From NCBI RefSeq assembly GCF_000222485.1, contig NC_015914.1:1550001-1614000 (forward strand): a stretch of 64,000 nucleotides of DNA, written 5' to 3'. Position numbers and translations under genes: made by a program. This document shows, piece by piece, positions 1 through 7,279 of this stretch (position 1 is the stretch's first letter; each line of letters begins with the position of its first letter). The notes under the pieces are model-generated. The model did not search any database and was not told the origin of the DNA. It was given only the letters and a program-made list of their open reading frames with translations. The DNA comes from Cyclobacterium marinum DSM 745 (GTDB lineage: Bacteria; Bacteroidota; Bacteroidia; Cytophagales; Cyclobacteriaceae).

Positions 1-210
1 GAGGAATGGTTTAACATAAAAAATAAGGTCATTCCGGAAATGCTTGAACCACTTAAAATAAAACCAGAGTATTTGGAACTCGTAGAATTAGGTAGTTTTA
101 CTTCTGTCAATAATCTAACACCCGAAAAGCCATACGCTATTTGTATAGCGGCACACATTGAAGAGGTACGATTAATAGACAACATTATTATCCGTACTGA
201 CCATATATAA
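1..210 (+). CDS. panC: Pantoate--beta-alanine ligase, C-terminal fragment
   Basis: An open frame enters from the left edge and ends at the TAA at 208-210. It encodes about 69 residues ending in a stretch like [17 protein letters not shown], which resembles the PanC C-terminus (typically ICIAA...VRLIDN). PanC condenses pantoate with beta-alanine in pantothenate synthesis. panD, which makes the beta-alanine, starts 8 bases downstream, so the neighbourhood supports the call. The catalytic N-terminal domain is outside the window, so the identification rests on a short C-terminal match plus context. Confidence 0.8.
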   Translation, partial: EEWFNIKNKVIPEMLEPLKIKPEYLELVELGSFTSVNNLTPEKPYAICIAAHIEEVRLIDNIIIRTDHI

Positions 211-218
211 CTAATGAC

Positions 219-566
219 ATGCAAATTCAGTTATTAAAATCTAAAATCCACAGGGTAAAAATCACCCAAGCAGAGCTTCATTATGTTGGATCTATTACCA
301 TTGATGAAGCATTGATGGAAGCAGCTAATATTATCGAAAACGAAAAAGTTCAAATTGTAAATATCAACAATGGCGAACGTTTGGAGACCTATGTTATCAA
401 GGGTGAGCGAGATTCGGGACAAATTTGTCTAAACGGGCCTGCCGCAAGGAAAGCCCAGGTAGGGGATGTTATCATCATTATCTCCTATGCTAGCATGGAT
501 TTTGAAGAAGCGAAAAAATATAAACCAACCATTGTTTTCCCGGATGACCAAAACAAATTGATTTGA
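219..566 (+). CDS. panD: Aspartate 1-decarboxylase (pyruvoyl enzyme)
   Basis: 115 residues, the usual PanD length. PanD decarboxylates L-aspartate to beta-alanine for pantothenate and CoA synthesis. The self-cleavage site is visible as HYVGSITID, with Gly24-Ser25; in this family Ser25 becomes the pyruvoyl cofactor. Also visible are Lys9 near the N-terminus and the NGPAAR motif around residue 72 that contributes to the active site. It lies 8 bases after the panC fragment, and its stop overlaps the next gene's TTG start by 4 bases, so panC, panD and the following membrane protein are probably co-transcribed. Confidence 0.95.
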   Translation: MQIQLLKSKIHRVKITQAELHYVGSITIDEALMEAANIIENEKVQIVNINNGERLETYVIKGERDSGQICLNGPAARKAQVGDVIIIISYASMDFEEAKKYKPTIVFPDDQNKLI

Positions 567-1552
567 GCAATAAGTTAAAAAACGGTTTACGTGTAACCGT
601 TTCTTTGGTGGTTGCCCTTTTGATTTTCTATTATCTTTATAAGGATATAGAAAGCGAAGTTTTTTTGGAAGCCCTCAAGGGTACCAACACTTTTTTGTTT
701 GCCACTGCAATGTCTATCGGGTTAATTGGCTTCTGGCTGAGGGCATGGAGGTGGAAAAGATTAATTGCCACCAACGAGACTATTACCTTGAAAACTAGCC
801 CAATATTTTGGTCATTGATGTTTGGCAATGTGGTCAACTTAATCTTCCCAAGAGCGGGAGAAGTCGCCAGATGTGGCGCCGTAAGAAAAACCTACCCCAT
901 AGAGTTTGGCAAAATTTTCGGCACAGTTGTCTTGGAAAGAACAATAGACATGCTCTTTATGCTATTGATGATGGCTCTGGCATTTATCTTTGAAGGCAGA
1001 ATATTTTTAGAAATTCTGAATAACTTAGTTTCTATTGCTTCCATCAAAAACTTTATTTCAGACTATATCATTTTGGCCATCCTTCTGCTAATTGGCGCAG
1101 TGGTTTTTGTCATTTTCATTTATTTACAGTTTAAAAAAACTGCCTTTATAGGTAAACTCCTTCAATTTGTCAGACAATTTGTCAGTGGCCTCCAAACCTT
1201 ATTTCAAATGGAAAACAAAGCCGGGTTTTGGTTGGCTACCTTCCTAATTTGGATCATTTACTTTTTGATGATGTATTGGATGGCTTTATCCATACCTTCA
1301 ACAAGCTCTTTATCAGCAACTTCTGTGTTGATGGTATTGGTTATGGGAAGCATAGGTATGATTGCTCCGGTTCAAGGAGGAATAGGAACCTTTCATGCAT
1401 TGGTAGCTTTCATCTTGTTATTTTATGGCATCCCTGAAGCTCAGGGCAAGGTATTTGCAATGCTGGCTCATACCTCTCAGATGATTATCGTTTTAATTTT
1501 CGGGGGAATTAGTTTTCTTTACCTTTTTAGAAAAAAGCAAGAAACATTATAA
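563..1552 (+). CDS. Flippase-like integral membrane protein (LPG synthase TM / UPF0104 family)
   Basis: 329 residues with about eight hydrophobic segments and the family hallmarks: an early FWLRAWRW stretch after the second membrane segment, N-L-I-F-P-R-A-G-E around residue 95, and a late G-G-I-G-T-F-H motif around residue 270. These match the LPG_synthase_TM fold, seen in the membrane half of MprF and in stand-alone proteins proposed to move lipids or glycans across the inner membrane. No aminoacyl-transfer domain is attached, so lysyl-phosphatidylglycerol synthesis is unlikely. The start appears to be TTG, overlapping the panD stop in a 4-base TTGA junction, which suggests translational coupling. 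The substrate is unknown. Confidence 0.8.
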   Translation: MSNKLKNGLRVTVSLVVALLIFYYLYKDIESEVFLEALKGTNTFLFATAMSIGLIGFWLRAWRWKRLIATNETITLKTSPIFWSLMFGNVVNLIFPRAGEVARCGAVRKTYPIEFGKIFGTVVLERTIDMLFMLLMMALAFIFEGRIFLEILNNLVSIASIKNFISDYIILAILLLIGAVVFVIFIYLQFKKTAFIGKLLQFVRQFVSGLQTLFQMENKAGFWLATFLIWIIYFLMMYWMALSIPSTSSLSATSVLMVLVMGSIGMIAPVQGGIGTFHALVAFILLFYGIPEAQGKVFAMLAHTSQMIIVLIFGGISFLYLFRKKQETL

Positions 1553-1593
1553 AAGTAAAATCGTATTAGAAGGAAAATAAGCAATATAAAAAA

Positions 1594-2286
1594 ATGGGAA
1601 TCATATTAATAGTAGTTGTTTTTGCAATTCTTGGTTATGTGGTCAGTAACAAACTGAAGAATAAGTTCAAGAAATACTCACAGGTTTCTTTGAAGGCAAA
1701 TCTTTCCGGTAAAGAAATTGCAGAATTGATGTTGGCAGATCACAATATCCACAACGTCACTGTAAATTGTGTGGAAGGTCAACTTTCCGACCATTATAAC
1801 CCAATGAACAAAACCGTGAACTTAAGCACGGATGTTTATTATGGAAGAAATGCTGCCGCAACAGCCGTAGCTGCACACGAATGTGGTCACGCTGTTCAGC
1901 ATGCCAATTCTTATGCATGGCTAAAGCTCAGGTCAGCCTTAGTGCCCATCCAAAATATCAGCGGTAAAATATTAAACGTAGTTTTGATCGCCTCGCTTTT
2001 TGGTGGAATAGCTCTGTTTGGCTTACCTTATGAGGCAGTGGGTGTGGTTGTAGTGGGCGCATACAGTATGCTTACATTATTTAGTGTGATCACTTTACCT
2101 GTTGAATTTGACGCAAGTAACCGAGCGCTGGCTTGGGTAAAGCAACGTAATATTGTGACACCTGAAGAGTATGGAATGTCTAAAGATGCATTGAAATGGG
2201 CTGCAATGACTTATGTAGTTGCTGCTTTAGCTTCTATGGCTACTTTAGCCTACTATATGTTTATCTTTTTTGGAAATAGAGATTAA
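1594..2286 (+). CDS. Membrane-bound neutral zinc metallopeptidase (YugP-like, Zn_peptidase_2)
   Basis: 230 residues. An N-terminal membrane segment (about residues 3-17) is followed by a zincin motif HECGH at residues 95-99, with a likely third ligand Glu171 in PVEFDASNRA. Two or three further hydrophobic segments occupy residues 120-165 and 205-226. This is the pattern of the YugP / DUF neutral zinc peptidase family, whose substrates are unknown. It follows the flippase-like gene by 41 bases and is closed by a strong terminator at 2313-2345, so it is probably the last gene of the panC-panD operon. Confidence 0.85.
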   Translation: MGIILIVVVFAILGYVVSNKLKNKFKKYSQVSLKANLSGKEIAELMLADHNIHNVTVNCVEGQLSDHYNPMNKTVNLSTDVYYGRNAAATAVAAHECGHAVQHANSYAWLKLRSALVPIQNISGKILNVVLIASLFGGIALFGLPYEAVGVVVVGAYSMLTLFSVITLPVEFDASNRALAWVKQRNIVTPEEYGMSKDALKWAAMTYVVAALASMATLAYYMFIFFGNRD

Positions 2287-2312
2287 CGAACTAAAATATA
2301 TTTAAATTTTTT

Positions 2313-2345
2313 AAGGGGCAGCGTTGCCCCTTTTTTATTTTTTGA
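2313..2345 (+). terminator. Rho-independent terminator after the zinc peptidase gene
   Basis: An AAGGGGCA / TGCCCCTT stem with a GCGT loop (2313-2332) is followed directly by a T-rich tract to 2345. It lies 27 bases beyond the stop of the gene ending at 2286. The remaining sequence up to the acyl-CoA dehydrogenase start at 2572 holds no convincing gene. Confidence 0.85.
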
Positions 2346-2571
2346 GTATAACTAATTAGGGGAAACCGGTTTGTGAATATTTATCCGTAAAAAAAGTAGA
2401 ATTACTACTCCAAAGGTTAACTATTCTTTTTGGGATGTCATTATCAAAACACTTACCAACGTTCTTCTGAAAACAGATCTCAAATTATTGGAAGTCAGGA
2501 AAAAGGCATTAAATTAACCTACGAGATTTTTCTTTTAATGAATGGGTTTGTAACTACAAAAATTCAGGATT

Positions 2572-3711
2572 ATGGATTTCAAACTAAACGAAGAACAGGA
2601 GGCCATCAAAGAAGCTGCTTCAGCTTTTGCTAAAACAGAACTTTTACCGGAAGTCATTGAAAGAGATATCAAATGTGAATTTCCAAAGGATCTGATAAAA
2701 AAGATGGCAGAAATGGGATTTATGGGCATGATGGTTCCCACTGCTTATGGAGGTGGTGGAATGGACACCCTATCCTATGTTATAGCTTTAGAAGAAATTG
2801 CCAAAATAGATGCTTCTGCAGCTGTAATCATGTCTGTCAATAATTCCCTTGTTTGTTGGGGTTTGGAAAGGTACGGAACAGAAGTGCAAAAAAAGAAATA
2901 TTTAACACCCTTAGCTTCCGGAAAATCCTTAGGAGCTTTTGCTTTGTCAGAGCCGGAAGCAGGATCAGATGCTACCTCACAGAAAACCACAGCTGTCGAC
3001 AAAGGTGATCATTATTTGTTGAATGGAACAAAAAACTGGATCACCAATGGCTATTCCGCTGATTATTATTTGGTCATTGCACAGACCAACAAGGAAAAAG
3101 GACACCATGGAATTTCTGTATTTATTGTTGAGAGGAATTGGGAAGGTTTTGAAGTAGGTAAAAAAGAAGACAAATTAGGAATAAGGGCTTCAGACACCTG
3201 TTCATTAATGTTTACTGACGTAAAGGTACCCAAGGAAAATCGCATTGGTGAGGAGGGCTTTGGATTTAAATTTGCCATGGAGACATTAAATGGTGGTAGA
3301 ATTGGTATTGCTGCGCAGGCGCTTGGCATAGCAGCCGGCGCTTTGGAATTATCTGTAAAATATGCTTTGGAAAGAAAAACCTTTGGCAAAACGATCAGTG
3401 AGCATCAAGCCATACAGTTCAAATTGGCAGATATGGATATTGAAATTGAAGCCGCTCGTTTGCTTTGTTACAAGGCAGCCTTAAAAAAAGACAATAATGA
3501 AGATTATGTAAGGGCAAGTGCAATTGCCAAATTGTACTCTTCGAAGGTGGCCATGGAAACCAGTATTGAAGCCGTCCAAATTCATGGAGGCTATGGTTAT
3601 GTACGTGAATACCATGTTGAACGAATGATGAGGGACGCAAAAATAACTCAAATCTATGAAGGCACTTCCGAAATTCAGAAAATAATCATATCCAGAAAGC
3701 TTTTAAGCTAA
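2572..3711 (+). CDS. Acyl-CoA dehydrogenase (short/medium-chain type)
   Basis: 379 residues, a typical length. It oxidises acyl-CoA to trans-2-enoyl-CoA, passing electrons through FAD to an electron-transfer flavoprotein. Visible features are the N-terminal helical region, the middle beta-domain with ALSEPEAGSDA and NGTKNWITNG, the ARKTFGK-like signature (ALERKTFGK), and the C-terminal QIYEGTSEIQ motif, where Glu363 is the expected catalytic base as in butyryl/medium-chain enzymes. It appears monocistronic: a terminator lies upstream and an AraC gene with its own leader downstream. Chain-length preference cannot be read from the sequence. Confidence 0.93.
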   Translation: MDFKLNEEQEAIKEAASAFAKTELLPEVIERDIKCEFPKDLIKKMAEMGFMGMMVPTAYGGGGMDTLSYVIALEEIAKIDASAAVIMSVNNSLVCWGLERYGTEVQKKKYLTPLASGKSLGAFALSEPEAGSDATSQKTTAVDKGDHYLLNGTKNWITNGYSADYYLVIAQTNKEKGHHGISVFIVERNWEGFEVGKKEDKLGIRASDTCSLMFTDVKVPKENRIGEEGFGFKFAMETLNGGRIGIAAQALGIAAGALELSVKYALERKTFGKTISEHQAIQFKLADMDIEIEAARLLCYKAALKKDNNEDYVRASAIAKLYSSKVAMETSIEAVQIHGGYGYVREYHVERMMRDAKITQIYEGTSEIQKIIISRKLLS

Positions 3712-3852
3712 TTGTAATAGTAGTAGAGAATTAAAAATATATAGTAATTTTCAAATCGGAATTTAGTTTATTCTAATTTTTTATTGGAAATTGTCATAAT
3801 AAATCAGAAAAAAAATATACTTTTACAAAAAATAACTCTAAATGCACTAATC

Positions 3853-4782
3853 ATGGAATATTACAATAAGGTGATCGAGTCGGTCGGAGTAAGGTACGTG
3901 AAGGGCAATAACTTCAAAATTGAACGACCTGTAACCATCACCGATTATACGGATTCTGAAAACACGGCCATCCTTCTTCACAGGGGCTCGCTGAATTATG
4001 GTGAAGACCAAGAATCTGTAAACGAAGGGGAAATTCTTTTTATTCCAGCAAGCAGGCCTACAAGGGTATCTTTTGGCACCGTTACCAAGCGTAACGAAAC
4101 CAACAATGAAAACTTTTTGGAAAACAAGAAGAAATACCTTCAGACCATAAGCTTCAAAAACATAAAAAACCTAGATGATGACTGCATCACCACAGTCACT
4201 TTTGAAGCTAAAGTCTTCGATGTTGTAAATTTCTTTAACTCTCTGGGAATTCCCGCATTTGTAATAAGGTTCAATGACCGAATTGCTTCAATAATTGAAG
4301 ATGTAGTAAAGGAATCTGAACAAAATACACCCGGCAAAGAAAGAGTAATAAAGCTATATACTGAACTACTTGTGGTAGAATTGGTTCGCCATATTCTTAA
4401 AAACAGGTTATTTGTGGAAGAGTTATCTACTAACAGTACCTATTTTAAAGATCCACGATTGATCGATATGTTCAATTATATCAAAAAGAATATAGGTGGT
4501 GACCTTTCCAATAAGGTATTGGCTAAGGTGGCCAATGTATCCGAAGATTATGTTGGTCAATATTTTAAAATGCTAACAGGAATTAATCCTCAGGATTATA
4601 TCGAGTACCAAAGAATGGAAGCAGCGGTAGAATTATTGCGCACAACCAAGAAGAGCATTCGAGACATCGGAAAAGAAGTAGGCTACAAAGATACCGCATA
4701 CTTCTGTAGAAGATTTAAAATGATGTATGGTCTTCCCGCCGGAAAAATGAGACGTAGAGAGTCATTAATTAACGTTCAGTGA
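3853..4782 (+). CDS. AraC-family transcriptional regulator
   Basis: 309 residues from the ATG at 3853. An upstream in-frame TTG at 3784 would add 23 residues but lacks support. The C-terminal 100 residues carry a double helix-turn-helix of the AraC/XylS type, with LAKVANVSEDYVGQYFK as the first HTH and IRDIGKEVGYKDTAYFCRRFK as the second. The N-terminal region has a short cupin-like stretch (ILLHRGSLNYGEDQESVNEG), suggesting ligand or state sensing. The last 18 bases overlap the convergent GGGP synthase gene, and its probable terminator lies inside that gene at 4808-4838. Regulated genes are unknown. Confidence 0.9.
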   Translation: MEYYNKVIESVGVRYVKGNNFKIERPVTITDYTDSENTAILLHRGSLNYGEDQESVNEGEILFIPASRPTRVSFGTVTKRNETNNENFLENKKKYLQTISFKNIKNLDDDCITTVTFEAKVFDVVNFFNSLGIPAFVIRFNDRIASIIEDVVKESEQNTPGKERVIKLYTELLVVELVRHILKNRLFVEELSTNSTYFKDPRLIDMFNYIKKNIGGDLSNKVLAKVANVSEDYVGQYFKMLTGINPQDYIEYQRMEAAVELLRTTKKSIRDIGKEVGYKDTAYFCRRFKMMYGLPAGKMRRRESLINVQ

Positions 4783-5550
4783 CGAATTATAAATTTTGGC
4801 ATAATGCAAAACCTCAGTGATCAAGCTGGGGTTTTTTTCTGCCCCATTCCCAATAACCAATATATCTGCCCCCGCAGCCCAAGCTGCTTTGGCTTCTTTA
4901 AGAGATCGAATACCTCCTCCTACCAACAAGGGACATTTTACTTGTTCACTTACTGCCTTTATCATCTTTTTTGAAACAGGTGTTTTGGCACCGGAACCCG
5001 CATCAAGATAAAACATAGGCAAACCTAAGTACTTGCCTGCCAAAGCTGTGGCGACTGCTATATCCGGCTTATTGTGTGGGATTGGAATCGTTTGACTTAT
5101 ATATTCCACACTGGTCCCCACGCCTCCATTTACCAACATGTATCCAACGGGCAACACCTCCAGGTTACTTTTCGCTAAGGTAGGGGCAGCCAAGACATGC
5201 TGTCCAATCAATAAATCGGGGTTTCTACCCGAAATCAAAGAAAGAAACAAAATGGCATCTGCTTCTCCGGAAATCTGCATGACGCTTCCCGGAAACAATA
5301 CAATGGGAACATTTCCTTGGGTCACTTCCTTAAGTCTGCGTAAGCACTGATCCAGTCGCTTGGCTGCAACTAAACTTCCTCCAACAAAAAAATAGTCGAT
5401 CCTAAGACCGTGGGAAAGTTGTTTCAATAAATCCAAAGACGGTTGTTTGTCAAGCTTTTCCGGATCTATAAGCAGTGCTAAGCTCTTCTCTCCTTTTTTC
5501 TTCTTTTCTTTAAGGAGTTCTCGCAGTGCATTAATTCGATTCTCCTTCAT
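4765..5550 (-). CDS. Geranylgeranylglyceryl phosphate synthase-like protein (PcrB/GGGPS family)
   Basis: 261 residues with a TIM-barrel pattern: LLIDPEK (about residue 27), VGGS, FPGS (about 88), YLDAGSGA (about 183), VGGGIRS and IGNGAE near the C-terminus. The last three form the phosphate-binding elements. Family members transfer a polyprenyl group from its diphosphate to sn-glycerol-1-phosphate; Archaea use this for ether lipids, and a bacterial group is common in Bacteroidota with unclear cellular function. The stop overlaps the convergent AraC gene by 18 bases. Its start overlaps the upstream small gene by 20 bases, so it is probably co-transcribed with the two small envelope genes at 5531-6198. 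Confidence 0.88.
   Translation of the reverse strand: MKENRINALRELLKEKKKKGEKSLALLIDPEKLDKQPSLDLLKQLSHGLRIDYFFVGGSLVAAKRLDQCLRRLKEVTQGNVPIVLFPGSVMQISGEADAILFLSLISGRNPDLLIGQHVLAAPTLAKSNLEVLPVGYMLVNGGVGTSVEYISQTIPIPHNKPDIAVATALAGKYLGLPMFYLDAGSGAKTPVSKKMIKAVSEQVKCPLLVGGGIRSLKEAKAAWAAGADILVIGNGAEKNPSLITEVLHYAKIYNSSLNVN
4808..4838 (+). terminator. Probable terminator of the AraC gene inside the convergent GGGPS coding sequence
   Basis: AAAACCTCAG pairs with CTGGGGTTTT (one G-T wobble) around an 8-base loop and runs into seven Ts at 4832-4838. It lies 25 bases after the AraC stop, on the same strand, but falls wholly within the 3' end of the GGGPS gene coded on the other strand. Confidence 0.7.
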
Positions 5551-5857
5551 CTCCTACCTTGGCCATAACTACCTCCATTAACTTTGCTTTCCCTATTCCT
5601 ACTAAGATCCAAAACAACCTACTTCTCAAGTTACCGAAAAAACTATAAGGCTTTTTTCCCTGCTTTTTCTTTTTGGCCACCTTTTTTTTACCCTTACCGC
5701 CAAGTCGGTTTACGGCATAAACCGCCAATACGCCACCTAAAATTGCCAAGCCACCTACTTTTAAATAATCTTGTGAATCTTGTTTGAAAAGCTGAAGTTG
5801 CTTCTCTAAAGTCTGCTCTAATTCTTCCGACTGTTTTAACAATTCCTCTTTCATCAT
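5531..5857 (-). CDS. Small membrane-associated hypothetical protein
   Basis: 108 residues, family not recognised. It has an acidic/amphipathic N-terminal helix (about residues 1-30, with a QSEELEQTLEKQLQLF heptad-like pattern), one hydrophobic segment at about 34-50, a very basic stretch (GKGKKKVAKKKKQGKK, about 54-69), and a second weakly hydrophobic segment at about 80-98. The start overlaps the stop of the upstream holin-like gene by 4 bases (ATGA), and its 3' end overlaps the GGGPS start by 20 bases. The three genes therefore form a tight unit. Membrane association is inferred; function is unknown. Confidence 0.75.
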   Translation of the reverse strand: MMKEELLKQSEELEQTLEKQLQLFKQDSQDYLKVGGLAILGGVLAVYAVNRLGGKGKKKVAKKKKQGKKPYSFFGNLRSRLFWILVGIGKAKLMEVVMAKVGDEGESN

Positions 5858-6198
5858 TCTCCTTTTCTACCTTTAAATAAGAAAACATACCTGTAGAGAG
5901 AATTTTTGAGTATTCTCTGAAAGCCCCCTGCATTTCTCAAAAGATACAATAACAAAAATATAAAAGTATAAATCCCCGTTAACATTAAAAAGCCAATGGA
6001 ACTGCTACCATATAACTCACTGAAATAAAAAGCCAGTGCAATACTTCCAAAAAGTAAAATAAAAGAAGCAGATATAATCATTAAAACTATGGCCGCCACT
6101 CTAGCCACAATAGAACTAATCTGGTCGGTTATTTCAGCTTTAATGATGTTTACCCTTACTTCTATTAATTTTTTTATCGTTGTAATGATCTCATTCAT
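5854..6198 (-). CDS. Phage_holin_3_6 (DUF1469)-like small membrane protein
   Basis: 114 residues with two strong transmembrane segments (about residues 34-58 and 68-90) flanked by charged ends. The N-terminal helix starts MNEIITTIKKLIEVRVNIIKA. The layout fits the Phage_holin_3_6 / putative actinobacterial-type holin family, which is widespread in Bacteroidota chromosomes and is not evidence of a prophage. It leads the tight operon with the 108-residue protein and GGGP synthase. No phage genes lie nearby. The role is unknown; envelope function is an inference. Confidence 0.7.
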   Translation of the reverse strand: MNEIITTIKKLIEVRVNIIKAEITDQISSIVARVAAIVLMIISASFILLFGSIALAFYFSELYGSSSIGFLMLTGIYTFIFLLLYLLRNAGGFQRILKNSLYRYVFLFKGRKGE

Positions 6199-6288
6199 AC
6201 AAACATAGGGGTTGAATTAACAATTTATTAAATGCGATAGTCAAGTTACTATATTTTATAGCAAAAACCTTGCAGAAAATTCCGCTTC

Positions 6289-6390
6289 TTTAAGAAAGCC
6301 GAACAAACCCAGGATTGTTTGGCAACCACAAAGAAAATCAAATCCCTTGAAACAAAAATTGACAAACTCCAGAACCGAAGCCAATCTTGA
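6289..6390 (+). pseudogene. Possible coding remnant, C-terminal coiled-coil-like fragment
   Basis: A frame without a usable start reads FKKAEQTQDCLATTKK and then KIKSLETKIDKLQNR, ending at the TGA at 6388-6390. The heptad-like, lysine-rich composition resembles a real protein C-terminus rather than random intergenic DNA, but an in-frame TAG lies at 6259-6261 and no start codon follows it. I do not recognise a parent gene. It may be decayed coding DNA or chance. Confidence 0.25.
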
Positions 6391-6458
6391 AGTGTTGTAG
6401 TGAAATTACAGCATTCTCAAAAATCAAAAATTTGGGATATCGAAAAAAAAACACTACC

Positions 6459-7130
6459 ATGCATAAGAAAATGAAAGTTGAAATCTGGAGTGATGTGGTT
6501 TGTCCATTTTGCTATATCGGTAAGCGTAGATTTGAAAAAGCTTTGAATGACTTCCACCAAAAAGATCAAATTGAGGTAATTTACCGTAGTTTTCAGTTAA
6601 ACCCGGACATACAAACTGACACCAATAAATCGGTGGAACAATATCTTTCAGAAAGTAAAGGCGTTACTCTAAATAAAGCCACTGAGATGACGCAATACGT
6701 CACCGAACAGGCAGCTTCAGAAGGACTTGGTTTCCATATGGAAAATGCTGTGGTTGCAAATACCTTCAGGAGCCACAGAATTTTACAACTAGCCTTATCG
6801 CAAGGAAGGCAACAAGCAATGAAAGAACGCTTGCTTAAAGCCTACTTTATAGAAGGCAAGAACATAGATGATATTGACATTCTAACAGACTTATCACATG
6901 AAATAGGTCTTTTATATGTAGAAGATACTCTTCAGAATGACAACTTTTCGAACGAAGTAAAAAGGGACATTCTAGAATCTAAGCAACTTGGTATCCAAGG
7001 GGTGCCATTTTTTGTATTCAACCGTAAATACGGAATTAGTGGCGCTCAAGACACCAAGGTTTTTGCTGAAGCAATCAATCAATCCTTTAATGAATGGCAG
7101 GAAGCAGAATTCCAAACAGAGGATAATTGA
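6459..7130 (+). CDS. DsbA-family thioredoxin-like oxidoreductase (FrnE-like)
   Basis: 223 residues from the ATG at 6459. A TTG at 6387 would add 24 residues of unlikely sequence, and a second Met lies four codons inside. The active-site pair is Cys15-Pro-Phe-Cys18 in WSDVVCPFCYIGKRRFE; FrnE-type proteins usually have CPWC. The QGVPFFVF stretch near residue 178 supplies the cis-proline loop. There is no signal peptide, so it is a cytoplasmic dithiol/disulfide oxidoreductase. FrnE relatives are linked to oxidative stress. It precedes the carotenoid-desaturase-like gene by 149 bases, with a probable terminator between them. Confidence 0.88.
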   Translation: MHKKMKVEIWSDVVCPFCYIGKRRFEKALNDFHQKDQIEVIYRSFQLNPDIQTDTNKSVEQYLSESKGVTLNKATEMTQYVTEQAASEGLGFHMENAVVANTFRSHRILQLALSQGRQQAMKERLLKAYFIEGKNIDDIDILTDLSHEIGLLYVEDTLQNDNFSNEVKRDILESKQLGIQGVPFFVFNRKYGISGAQDTKVFAEAINQSFNEWQEAEFQTEDN

Positions 7131-7156
7131 TAAACCCTGAGCATTGCGTATTACCT

Positions 7157-7190
7157 GCTACTGGTTGCTCGCCATCAAGTAGCCTTTTTG
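7157..7190 (+). terminator. Probable terminator after the DsbA-like gene
   Basis: GCTACT (7157-7162) pairs with AGTAGC (7178-7183), with partial pairing inside, followed by a run of Ts at 7185-7189. It lies 27 bases after the upstream stop. Confidence 0.5.
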
Positions 7191-7279
7191 TTAACAAAGC
7201 CTGCTTATAATAGTTACCAATGAATAAATTGATATTTAGAAACCAAAAGATCCACATCAATACAGTGGCAATCATTTAA

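Noticed and set aside
2430..2633. Plus-strand 67-residue frame before the acyl-CoA dehydrogenase
   Set aside because: It overlaps the dehydrogenase start out of frame, has no recognisable composition and no plausible leader.
5854..6198. Prophage holin
   Set aside because: The Phage_holin_3_6-like protein is common in bacteroidotal chromosomes and no other phage gene is nearby.
7087..7275. Minus-strand 62-residue hydrophobic frame across the gap between the DsbA-like and desaturase genes
   Set aside because: It overlaps the DsbA-like coding sequence at its 3' end and runs through the probable terminator; no family is recognised and the gap is explained by terminator plus leader.
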